Assembly (NCBI GenBank): GCA_913055625.1 | Contig: CAJXJW010000003.1 | Coordinates: 248,001-312,000 of the forward strand | Source: an uncultured Pseudomonadota bacterium | GTDB lineage: Bacteria; Pseudomonadota; Gammaproteobacteria; Steroidobacterales; Woeseiaceae | Direction of reading: 5' to 3' | DNA: 64,000 bases | Shown: one piece after another, positions 54,445-62,115 of the stretch | Numbering within the stretch: the stretch's first letter is position 1 | Layout of the letters: each line of letters begins with the position of its first letter | The notes under the pieces: generated by a model | Database searches by the model: none | What the model was told of the DNA's origin: nothing | What the model saw: only the letters and a program-made list of their open reading frames with translations | Position numbers and translations under genes: made by a program

Positions 54445-54866
54445 CCGCGGGATCCCGAGGACGATGACGGCAGCAGCGAACGCAGCGAGTACGCGCCATC
54501 GCCAAGCATCGCCTGCACGGCCAGCGCGACCGCCCAGAACGCCGGGTATTCCCAGCCGCCGCCCTCGTTCGAAAACAGCCAGCCAGCATCCCAGTGCGCG
54601 AACGCGACCGAGCCGATGAGGACCGGGATCAGCGCGACCGATACCCAGCGTGTCGCCAGGCCCGCGATCAGCGCGGCGCCGCCGATCACTTCGATCGCGA
54701 TCGTGGCGTAGGCAAGCACGGCCGGCAGGCCGAGCGATGCGAAAAACCCGACGGTGCCCGCGGGCGTGAACACGAAGATCTTGAGCAGCCCGTGGGCGAG
54801 CGCCATCACGCCCAGCGCCACCCGCAGCAGCAGCGCCGCGTACGGCGCCAGTTTGAGGTCGGTCAT
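54441..54866 (-). CDS. DoxX family membrane protein
   Basis: 141 residues. Four hydrophobic helices with DoxX motifs (YAALLLRVALGVMALAHGLLKIF, GLPAVLAYATIAIEVIGGAALIAGLATRW, WDAGWLFSNEGGGWEYPAFWAVALAVQAML). DoxX proteins are small quinone- or redox-linked membrane proteins, often next to a dioxygenase and a LysR gene, as here. It leads the minus-strand run and is divergent from the LysR gene. Confidence 0.9.
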   Translation of the reverse strand: MTDLKLAPYAALLLRVALGVMALAHGLLKIFVFTPAGTVGFFASLGLPAVLAYATIAIEVIGGAALIAGLATRWVSVALIPVLIGSVAFAHWDAGWLFSNEGGGWEYPAFWAVALAVQAMLGDGAYSLRSLLPSSSSGSRG

Positions 54867-54970
54867 TGTCCTGTCTCCCGGAAATCGATGTCAGCGTCGC
54901 GGCTGTCCGCCAGCGGCCAGCCACAGGCGCCACGTTAACTTGCAACGAATGCGCTAAAAAGTCGTATTCT

Positions 54971-54987
54971 GTTGATTCATTAGCAAC
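54971..54987. promoter_or_regulatory. Candidate LysR-box between doxX and lysR
   Basis: GTTG-N9-CAAC dyad (54971-54987), a T-N11-A type site in an AT-rich 135-base divergent interval. The motif ATTCATTAG is the centre. It is placed where a LysR regulator would control both units. There are no further matches to define it. Confidence 0.4.
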
Positions 54988-55001
54988 ACAACATTGTAAA
55001 T

Positions 55002-55928
55002 ATGGACACGCTCGACGGCATGCGCACGTTCGTCACGGTCGTGCAGGAGGGCTCTTTCTCGGCGGCCGCTCGCCGGCTGGACCGGTCGCCGCAGCTCGTC
55101 AGTAAGCACGTGGCCCAGCTCGAAAAATACCTGGGCACGCGACTGCTGAACCGGTCGACGCGCCGGATCAGCCTTACCGAGGCCGGCACCGCCTACGCCG
55201 GCCGCGCACGCGTCATCCTCGACGAAATCGACGACATGGAGGGCGCCGTCACCGGCATGACGGCACGGGCGCAGGGCACGCTGCGTGTCAATGCGCCGAT
55301 GTCGTTCGGCATATCCGAGCTGAGCGCCGTCATCGCCGACTACCAGCGCGAGCAGCCGGACGTGGACGTCGACCTCACGCTGAACGATCGCGTCATCGAC
55401 GTCGTCGCCGAGGGCTTCGACGTGGCCGTCCGCATCGGCCAGCTGCGGGAATCCGCCCTAATCGCCCGCAAACTCGCGCCCGTGGAACTCGTGCTGTGTG
55501 CCGCACCCGCTTACCTCGAGCGCTACGGAGAGCCGGTGTCGCCGGACGACCTGGCCGGGCACAACTGCCTGGCGTACGCGTACGCTGCCGAGCGCCGCGA
55601 ATGGGTCTTCGAGCGCGGCGGCCGCCAGGTAAGGGTGCCGGTCCGCGGGAACTTCCGGGCAAACAATGGCGACGCCCTGTGCCGTGCCGCCGTTGCCGGT
55701 GCGGGCGTGATCCTGCAGCCGGCGTTCATCGTAGGCCAGGACCTGCGACGCGACGCGCTGCGGCCGCTACTCGATGCGTGGCACACGCCTGCGCTCGGTG
55801 TGTACGCGGTGTTCGCGCACCGGCAATTCCTGTCGGCCAAGGTTCGTACCTTCGTCGACTTCCTGGCCGCGCGATACGCGGGCAAGGCCGGTAGCGATGC
55901 AGCGGCACTCGACGAACCGATCCGCTGA
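55002..55928 (+). CDS. LysR family transcriptional regulator
   Basis: 308 residues. N-terminal LysR HTH (MDTLDGMRTFVTVVQEGSFSAAARRLDRSPQLVSKHVAQLEKYLGTRLLNRSTRRISLTEAG) and a periplasmic-binding-like effector domain (LRVNAPMSFGISELSAVIADYQREQPDVDVDLTLNDRVIDVVAEGFDVAVRIGQL). Typical of CrgA-like regulators of redox or ring-cleavage genes. It is divergent from doxX-dioxygenase-asd. The region between is the likely operator. Confidence 0.94.
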   Translation: MDTLDGMRTFVTVVQEGSFSAAARRLDRSPQLVSKHVAQLEKYLGTRLLNRSTRRISLTEAGTAYAGRARVILDEIDDMEGAVTGMTARAQGTLRVNAPMSFGISELSAVIADYQREQPDVDVDLTLNDRVIDVVAEGFDVAVRIGQLRESALIARKLAPVELVLCAAPAYLERYGEPVSPDDLAGHNCLAYAYAAERREWVFERGGRQVRVPVRGNFRANNGDALCRAAVAGAGVILQPAFIVGQDLRRDALRPLLDAWHTPALGVYAVFAHRQFLSAKVRTFVDFLAARYAGKAGSDAAALDEPIR

Positions 55929-56027
55929 TATTCCTGTTGCGCAGGGTAGCGACCCTTGCCAGAGTATCGGTGGTCCGGACACGCGCTTCCCGCCGCCACC
56001 GCGGCAGTACCAAAACGTGAGGCACTC

Positions 56028-56981
56028 ATGGCTACAGATTCCAGGCTCATCACCGTCGTTGGCGCCACCGGCGCGCAGGGCGGCGGTCTCGTCCGCGCCA
56101 TCCTCGACGACCCGGACGGCGGCTTTCGCGTCCGCGCGATCACCCGCGACCCTTCCTCCGACAAGGCCAGGGCGCTCGCGGCCCTCGGCGCGGACGTCGT
56201 GCAGGCGGACCTCGACGACGCGCGCAGCCTGAAGAAGGCCTTCGACGGCGCCTGGGGCGCTTACTGCGTCACGAATTTCTGGGAGCACTTCTCGCCGGAG
56301 AAGGAGATCACGCAGGCGCAGCACCTCGCCGAGGCCGCGTTTCACGCCGACGTCGAGCATGTCATCTGGTCGACGCTCGAGGACACGCGGCTTGCCGTCC
56401 CGCTGGACGACGACCGCATGCCGACGCTGATGGGCAAATACAAAGTGCCGCACTTCGATGCCAAGGGCGAGGCGAACAGCGAGTTCACGGAGCGTGACGT
56501 ACCCACGACGTTCCTGCTGACGTCGTTCTATTGGGACAACCTCATTCACTTCGGCATGGCACCGCAGCGGGGCGAGGACGGACGGCTCGCGCTGGTGCTG
56601 CCGATGGCCGACAAGGCGCTGCCGGGCATTGCCGTCGCAGACATCGGCAAGTGCGCGTACGGAGTTTTCAAGTCCGGTCCGGAAACCATCGGCAAGACGA
56701 TGGGCATCGCCGGCGAACACCTTACCGGCGACGAGATGGCCGACGCGCTGGGCGACGCGCTGGGCGAGCCGGTCGCCTACGTCGCAATGGACCCGGCGAA
56801 CTACCGGGCCCTGGGGTTTCCGGGCGCGGAAGATCTCGGCAACATGTTCCAGTACAAGGTCGAATGCAACGACGCGTTCCGCGGCGCGCGCGACGTCGCA
56901 GCGGCACGCCGGTTGAACCCGGAACTGCTGTCATTCCGCGACTGGCTCGCCGGGCATGCCGGTGAACTGAAGGGCGCCTGA
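56028..56981 (+). CDS. NmrA-like NAD(P)-binding family protein
   Basis: 317 residues. N-terminal Rossmann motif TVVGATGAQGGGLVRAILDDPDGGFRVRAITRDPSSDKA, ADLDDARSLKKAFDGAWGAYCVTNFWEHF, and the later VIWSTLEDTR, FLLTSFYWDN and PMADKALPGIAVADIGKCAYGVF. The NmrA/HSCARG family binds NADP(H) as a redox sensor or, in some members, acts as reductase. It follows the LysR gene by 99 bases; no operon link is sure. Confidence 0.9.
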   Translation: MATDSRLITVVGATGAQGGGLVRAILDDPDGGFRVRAITRDPSSDKARALAALGADVVQADLDDARSLKKAFDGAWGAYCVTNFWEHFSPEKEITQAQHLAEAAFHADVEHVIWSTLEDTRLAVPLDDDRMPTLMGKYKVPHFDAKGEANSEFTERDVPTTFLLTSFYWDNLIHFGMAPQRGEDGRLALVLPMADKALPGIAVADIGKCAYGVFKSGPETIGKTMGIAGEHLTGDEMADALGDALGEPVAYVAMDPANYRALGFPGAEDLGNMFQYKVECNDAFRGARDVAAARRLNPELLSFRDWLAGHAGELKGA

Positions 56982-57075
56982 CGCCGTCCGAATTGACCGC
57001 ACGGAACCGCTTCCCGCACACTCGGGCGGTCGACGATGTCGCGTCAATACTGCGACGCCGAACTGGGGGGAGCGC

Positions 57076-58128
57076 ATGAGCCAGGTATCGAGCGCGGTCA
57101 CACGCCGCGAATTCCTATCGTTGTCCGCCGCAGCCGGCGTGACGCTGGCCGGCGGCGCCGGGGCCGCCACGCTCGGCTCGATCACCGACCGGTACCCGGA
57201 ATCGCGCTTCAAGACCCTGGACCCGCGTTTCGGCGGGATGACGATCGGCAACACGCCCATCGTCCGCATCGCGACCGGCAACCTGTGGGCGGAGGGCCCC
57301 GCGTGGAGCGGCACCGGCCGCTACGTCGTCTGGAGCGACATCCCGGCCGACACCCAGCGCCGCTGGCTGGACGACGACGGGCACGTAAGCATCCTGCGGC
57401 AGCCCGCCGGCAAGTCGAACGGCAATACCTTCGACGCGAATGGCCGGCAGGTGTCCTGCCAGCACCTGCACCGTCGCGTCGTCCGCTACGAGGCCGACGG
57501 CTCGGAGACCGTGCTCGCCGATCGCTACGACGGCAAGCCCTTCAACGGGCCCAACGACGTCGTCGCGCTGGCCGACGGCAGCGTCTGGTTCACGGACCCG
57601 GGCTACGGGCTGAACTGGTACGAGGGCCAGCCGGGCGAACTCGAACTGAAGGAATCCGTCTACCGGATCGACCCGAACGGCCGCGTCGAGCGCGTCACCG
57701 ACGAGATCTACAAGCCGAACGGCCTGTGTTTCTCCCCCGACTACAAGACCCTGTACGTCGCGGAAACCGGCTCGTCGCATTACCCCGACGCGGCGCGCGA
57801 GATTCGCGCCTGGGACGTCAGCGGCAAGCGACTGTCGAAGGGCCGCTCGTTCGCCTCCATGGAGATGGACGACGGAAGCGGCGGCGTCGCCGACGGCCTG
57901 CGAGCCGACACCCACGGCAACGTCTGGGTCGGCGCCGGCTGGGGCGGCGACGGCTACGACGGCGTGCACGTGTTCGCGCCGGATGGCGACCGCATCGGCC
58001 AGATCGTCATGCCGGAGATCTGCTCGAACCTGTGCTTCGGCGGCAGAGACCGCAATCGACTGTTCATCACGGCCAGCCAGTCGGTCTACGCGGTCTACGT
58101 CAACGCGCGCGGCGCGCACTTCGCCTGA
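57076..58128 (+). CDS. SMP-30/gluconolactonase family protein with Tat signal
   Basis: 350 residues from ATG at 57076, behind GGGGGGAG. A Tat leader TRREFLSLSAAAGVTLAGGAGA. The six-bladed propeller has SMP-30 blocks: AEGPAWSGTGRYVVWSDIPADTQRRW (Glu metal ligand), KSNGNTFDANGRQVSCQH, PFNGPNDVVALADGSVWFTDPGYGL (NDV with Asn/Asp), KPNGLCFSPDYKTLYVAETG, VADGLRADTHGNVWVGAGWGGDGYDGVHV. Calcium-type lactonases of this family open sugar lactones. It is in the periplasm; it could supply a fuconolactonase step, but the link is distance only. Confidence 0.92.
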   Translation: MSQVSSAVTRREFLSLSAAAGVTLAGGAGAATLGSITDRYPESRFKTLDPRFGGMTIGNTPIVRIATGNLWAEGPAWSGTGRYVVWSDIPADTQRRWLDDDGHVSILRQPAGKSNGNTFDANGRQVSCQHLHRRVVRYEADGSETVLADRYDGKPFNGPNDVVALADGSVWFTDPGYGLNWYEGQPGELELKESVYRIDPNGRVERVTDEIYKPNGLCFSPDYKTLYVAETGSSHYPDAAREIRAWDVSGKRLSKGRSFASMEMDDGSGGVADGLRADTHGNVWVGAGWGGDGYDGVHVFAPDGDRIGQIVMPEICSNLCFGGRDRNRLFITASQSVYAVYVNARGAHFA

Positions 58129-58238
58129 CAACTGCGCACGACGCCGCCCGCGGCGGTCGATCACGACCCGCTTTTCCGCAACGCGCAAACGGGTAGACTT
58201 GGCGCCCGGATTACGATTCCCTAACCAGGAGGAAAACC

Positions 58239-58949
58239 ATGCGTGGACGGAACAGGTGGTTGTTGGCGCTGCTCGCGACGCTGCTCGCGGCCGGAACGGC
58301 GGGAGCACAGGTCGCCGTGAGCGAGCAACGCAGCATCTCGGTGAACGGCACGGGCGAAGCGTCCGGCACGCCGGACATCGCCACCATCAATGTCGGCGTG
58401 AACACGCTGGCGCCGACCGCGATCGAGGCATCGAAACAGAACGAGGCCCTGATCTCGCGCGTGATGGCGGCGTTGACGAAGAGCGGCATCGCCGACCGGG
58501 ACATGCAGACCGCCGACTACAGCATCTGGCCGGAGCAAAGCCACGACCCGAAGGGCACCGGCGAGGTTACGATCACCGGCTATCGGGTCAACAACACCGT
58601 CCGGGTCGTCGTCCGCGACCTCGACAAGCTCGGCGGCGTTCTCGGCGCAGTCACGAACGCCGGCGTGAACACGATCAACGGCATCAGCTTCGGCATCGAG
58701 GATACCGGCGCCCTCGAAGCCCGTGCGCGCGAAGCGGCAATGGCGGACGCACGCGCGAAGGCCGAAGCGCTTGCGAAACTGGCCGGCGTCGAACTGGGGG
58801 ACGTACTGACGCTGTCGATGTCGTCCGGCGGCGGCTACCCGCGACCGATGGCACGCATGTCCATGGCGCATGACGAAGTGTCACCCAGCATCTCGACAGG
58901 GGAACTCAGCATTGGCGTCAACGTTCAGTTGACCTACGCCATCCGCTAG
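58239..58949 (+). CDS. SIMPL-domain (DUF541) periplasmic protein
   Basis: 236 residues from ATG at 58239 behind AGGAGGAAA. A signal peptide ends at about residue 24. Mature part: SISVNGTGEASGTPDIATINVGVNTLAPTAIEASKQNEALISRVMAAL, then DYSIWPEQSH, GYRVNNTVRVVVRDLDKLGGVLGAVTNAGVNTINGISFGIED and AREAAMADARAKAEALAKLAGVELGDVLTLS. This is the SIMPL/YggE family linked to oxidative-stress tolerance. It stands alone. Confidence 0.92.
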   Translation: MRGRNRWLLALLATLLAAGTAGAQVAVSEQRSISVNGTGEASGTPDIATINVGVNTLAPTAIEASKQNEALISRVMAALTKSGIADRDMQTADYSIWPEQSHDPKGTGEVTITGYRVNNTVRVVVRDLDKLGGVLGAVTNAGVNTINGISFGIEDTGALEARAREAAMADARAKAEALAKLAGVELGDVLTLSMSSGGGYPRPMARMSMAHDEVSPSISTGELSIGVNVQLTYAIR

Positions 58950-59314
58950 GCAGCCCGACAGCCCGGCTCGTCTTGCATATTGTTGAATTCAAGGCGAATC
59001 GGGCAAGTGTCCGCCGGCCGCCGAAATCGGCGAAGACTCAGCGAGTTGGATCTCGAGCGGTGCCATTGCGACTCGCAGCCGCCCGATATTTGGTCGATCG
59101 GCCGATGAAACGGCTATATTATCGGGGGCATGTCGTCACGGGGTGGGCCAGGACGTCGTGCACAAATAGTGGCATGTGCATAAACCGTGCCGCTGACTCA
59201 AGAATAAGAAAACCCCATGTTTTCGGGCTGGCTCGACGCGGCCCTTCCATCAGGACATGGCCATACCGGCAAGCTTGATGCCGAATCACATCGCGAAGTA
59301 GACGTACGTAGACA
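58950..59314. other. 365-base gap without a recognisable gene
   Basis: Between the SIMPL stop and the deacetylase start. It is richer in A and T than its flanks (for example a TATATTATCGG stretch at 59113-59123 and AAGAATAAGAAAA near 59200). Short open frames in both directions lack a ribosome site and family similarity. It probably holds a long leader or promoter for the deacetylase. No repeat or RNA gene is seen. Confidence 0.6.
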
Positions 59315-60340
59315 TTGGGAAGACTGGCAAAACTGGCGTTTCGCACTCTCGAACCCGCGTACCGGGGTTTCCATCGGTTAGGTCGCGCCTCCGTCTGCGT
59401 GTTGTGCTATCACGGCGTCGTCCGGGAAAAGATGCCGTTCGGCGACTTCTGTTTCATCCCCGAGGATCGATTCAGGAAGCACATGGCGTATGTCGCCAGG
59501 CACTGCAATATTGTTCGCTTGCGGGACTTGCCCGACGTCGGCTCCAGCAAGAGGCCAAATGTCGCAATCACGTTCGATGACGGTTATCAGAGCAACCATG
59601 ATCTTGCACTCCCCGTTCTCCAGGAATTCGGGCTGCCGGCGACTGTTTTTCTGAACACGGCATACATCGGAACCTGTCGCGCGCCTTGGTTCTGTGATCT
59701 CATCGAGGCCCTTTCGACGACGAAAGTGACGTCGTTGACGTATCAAGGACGCGAGTACGCCCTGACGAATCGAGCCAATCGGCGTTTCGCGAGCGAGGAC
59801 CTACAGAAGAAGCTGAAAGCCCTCCGCAGCCACGACCTCCTAGAGGAGAAGCTGAACTCGATAGTCGGCGAGTTGGGCGTATCCAGGCCCATCGACCACG
59901 CCGGCAAGCCGACAGAAATACTCGACAAGACCTCTGTCGTAAGGATGCAGGTATCGGGGCTCATCGATTTTGGCGGCCACACTCATTCGCACAAGATCCT
60001 GGCACACGTGCCCGAGGACACGGCAGCCGCAGAGATCGAGACCTCCTTGCGCCTGACGCAAGAACTGACCAACGCGCCGCAGGAGTTGTTTGCGTATCCG
60101 AACGGCGGACCCGGCGATATCGGAAGCGCGGCCGAGAGGGTCTTGCGAAAGAACGGCATCAGTCTCGCTGTCACTACCTCTCCGAAGCACTATTCGAGGC
60201 AATCGCGCAATCTCCGTGTGCCGCGCTACCCGATCGGGGGCCACATCTCCGACGCGTGGTTTCGCGCATTCATATGGGGCCAGTTCCAGCACTACGGCTC
60301 GGTGCGAAAGCTACTGAAGGGAGCGCGCGCGTCGTCGTGA
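59315..60340 (+). CDS. Polysaccharide deacetylase family protein
   Basis: 341 residues from a TTG at 59315; no ATG or GTG lies further upstream in frame before a stop, and no clear ribosome site is seen. The NodB homology domain shows CVLCYHGVVREK, FDDGYQSNHDLALPVLQEFGLPATVFLNTAYIG (catalytic Asp-Asp), GGHTHSHKIL (metal His pair) and LFAYPNGGPGDIG. A middle insert (residues 145-215) is Lys/Arg-rich. It removes acetyl groups from a cell-surface or capsule-type polysaccharide. GC is lower than neighbours. GTGA overlap joins it to the next gene. Confidence 0.85.
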   Translation: MGRLAKLAFRTLEPAYRGFHRLGRASVCVLCYHGVVREKMPFGDFCFIPEDRFRKHMAYVARHCNIVRLRDLPDVGSSKRPNVAITFDDGYQSNHDLALPVLQEFGLPATVFLNTAYIGTCRAPWFCDLIEALSTTKVTSLTYQGREYALTNRANRRFASEDLQKKLKALRSHDLLEEKLNSIVGELGVSRPIDHAGKPTEILDKTSVVRMQVSGLIDFGGHTHSHKILAHVPEDTAAAEIETSLRLTQELTNAPQELFAYPNGGPGDIGSAAERVLRKNGISLAVTTSPKHYSRQSRNLRVPRYPIGGHISDAWFRAFIWGQFQHYGSVRKLLKGARASS

Positions 60341-61410
60341 AGTGCCGTCTTACGGAATTCAGCCCGGAGGACTACAGCAAACTGCACGCCCGCCTGGCGA
60401 CGCAGGGCCTGCTACCCGATTCCGGCGCCATTTTCACGTCCCCCGGTTGGCTCACGGCATGGATCGAGACCATAGGTGCCGGACAGCAAACGGCGTCAGT
60501 CGTCGCTGAGCAGGACGCAGAGCAAGTTGCCTATCTCCCGCTGGTGCTTCGACGCCGGGCGCTGCGTGAATGGGCGTTGATCGGACAGCCGAGCGTCTAC
60601 GCTGACCACTGGCGACCAGCCTGTGACCCGGTTGACGCTCGCGACTTCCTTCACTCGGCGCTCGACTGTCTCGACCGTCAATCGGCCGGCTGGGGGTCTC
60701 TGCGCTTTGCATCGATCTCGGCCGACCTCGCAGCGTCGATAGGCGAGGCAACGAACTCGCCCGACAAGGATCGCTTCAGCCTTATCGAAAGCGGGGTGGC
60801 GCCTTACCTCGACTTGTCGGCGGGATTCGATTCGATATTGGCCGGCTTTTCGAAGAAAAAGCGGTATAACCTGAAGCGCACCGTGCGGCTGGCCGAGGAA
60901 GGCGGACTGCGGTACGAGGCGCCCGCCGAACCGCCGGACGAATTACTGGACACGCTGCTCAAGCTCCACCGGCGCCGAGCAGCCGACCGGAAGATCCGCA
61001 GCACATTCGACGAAGACGCGATCGCTGGATTTCACCGAACGTTCCTCAGGACGGCAGACGGCCGTTCGCACACCTGGTTTCGCGTGCTTCGGCATGATGA
61101 CGACATCGTCGCGGTTTTCTACGGCTTCCGCTGCAACGGCGCCCTCTCGTTCTACCAGCAGGGTTTCGATCCCGATATCGGCCACTTGTCCCCGGGATCG
61201 GTTCTCTTGTACCGCGTCATCGAGGAAGCCTGCAGCTCGCAGATCTCCGAGTTCGATTTTCTTCAAGGCGACGAAGCGTACAAGTCACAATGGACGAACT
61301 CGAAGCGCGTCCTGTACGAGGTAACAATGTTCGCCCGCAGCGCCAGGGGTCGGACGCTCCGGTCCATTAGGCACGCCAGGGAGATGGCGAAGAAAGTGCT
61401 GCGCCGGTAA
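60337..61410 (+). CDS. GNAT-like acyltransferase (BioF2/FemAB-like), polysaccharide-linked
   Basis: 357 residues from GTG at 60337 in the GTGA overlap. The N-terminus has FTSPGWLTAWIETIG and VAYLPLVLRRRALREWALIGQPSVYADHW, and the second half FDSILAGFSKKKRYNLKRTVRLAEEGGLRYE, KLHRRRAADRK, WFRVLRHDDDIVAVFYGFRCNGALSFYQQGFDPDIGHLSPGSVLLYRVIEEACSSQISEFDFLQGDEAYKSQW. This matches the BioF2-like/FemAB fold used in exopolysaccharide clusters. It is coupled with the deacetylase, so both modify the same surface glycan. Confidence 0.85.
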   Translation: MKCRLTEFSPEDYSKLHARLATQGLLPDSGAIFTSPGWLTAWIETIGAGQQTASVVAEQDAEQVAYLPLVLRRRALREWALIGQPSVYADHWRPACDPVDARDFLHSALDCLDRQSAGWGSLRFASISADLAASIGEATNSPDKDRFSLIESGVAPYLDLSAGFDSILAGFSKKKRYNLKRTVRLAEEGGLRYEAPAEPPDELLDTLLKLHRRRAADRKIRSTFDEDAIAGFHRTFLRTADGRSHTWFRVLRHDDDIVAVFYGFRCNGALSFYQQGFDPDIGHLSPGSVLLYRVIEEACSSQISEFDFLQGDEAYKSQWTNSKRVLYEVTMFARSARGRTLRSIRHAREMAKKVLRR

Positions 61411-61485
61411 CAACTGTCACCGAGCCTGCGCGGGACTCGAGCACGATCGGCCAGCCGACGACCTGGCCCAGTGCCGTAGTCCTAC

Positions 61486-61938
61486 TCAGCGCGCGGCGCG
61501 GATGTGGTACTCGGGGTACGCCGTTTCCGGCACGAACACCTTGTAATGCGGCTGCAGGAACGTGACGAGATCGATCAGTTCCTGCACCGTCATCGCGCGG
61601 TTGTAGTTGTACATGTTCGACTCACCGTCCTCGGAGACGAGTTCGGCGGCGTAGCCGTCCGCAAGGTCGTGTGACGGGTTGATGATCGCCGTCACGAGTT
61701 CACCGTAAGACTTGATTCTCGTCACCTTGCCGCCGAGCTCGACATAGGGCTCGGCGCCGGGGATATCGGGCATCGGCTCGTTCGCAATCGTGTGGCACTG
61801 GTTGCACTGCATGTACAGGAAGGCCTCGCGGCCGGCCATCGCATCGCCCTCGGGCAGGCTGAAACCGCGCTGTGACATCGGGTCGCTGTAGCAACCGGCC
61901 AGCACGGCCAGCGGCAGCAGAAATGGAATTGCTCTCAT
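61486..61938 (-). CDS. c-type cytochrome lipoprotein
   Basis: 150 residues from ATG at 61938 (61941 also possible; GGAG lies 7 or 4 bases before). Signal MRAIPFLLPLAVLAGC, lipobox LAGC. One heme site CNQCH (GREAFLYMQCNQCHTIANEPMP), then axial Met candidates (SNMYNYNRAMTVQEL). It resembles small cytochromes that accept electrons from periplasmic dehydrogenases. It is divergent from the quinoprotein dehydrogenase and is a plausible electron acceptor. Confidence 0.88.
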   Translation of the reverse strand: MRAIPFLLPLAVLAGCYSDPMSQRGFSLPEGDAMAGREAFLYMQCNQCHTIANEPMPDIPGAEPYVELGGKVTRIKSYGELVTAIINPSHDLADGYAAELVSEDGESNMYNYNRAMTVQELIDLVTFLQPHYKVFVPETAYPEYHIRAAR

Positions 61939-62115
61939 CATTGCGCTCCGGGAACGCCAGTCCATGTTCATTCCTAGCACAAGCCGCGCCGGTACTGGAT
62001 ACGGAGATCCCGTAAGCACGCCCGGATGCCGCCGATGAATACCGCGCTGGCCGGTGCCTTGACCCGCCGGGCCGTCCACGGGGGATAATGCCGCGCACCC
62101 CGACGAGGAATCGCC

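Noticed and set aside
59172..59190. Sigma-54 promoter before the deacetylase
   Set aside because: TGGCA is present but no GC dinucleotide is at the needed 10-base distance.
59119..59346. 75-codon minus frame overlapping the deacetylase start
   Set aside because: No ribosome site or family similarity, and it overlaps the conserved gene.
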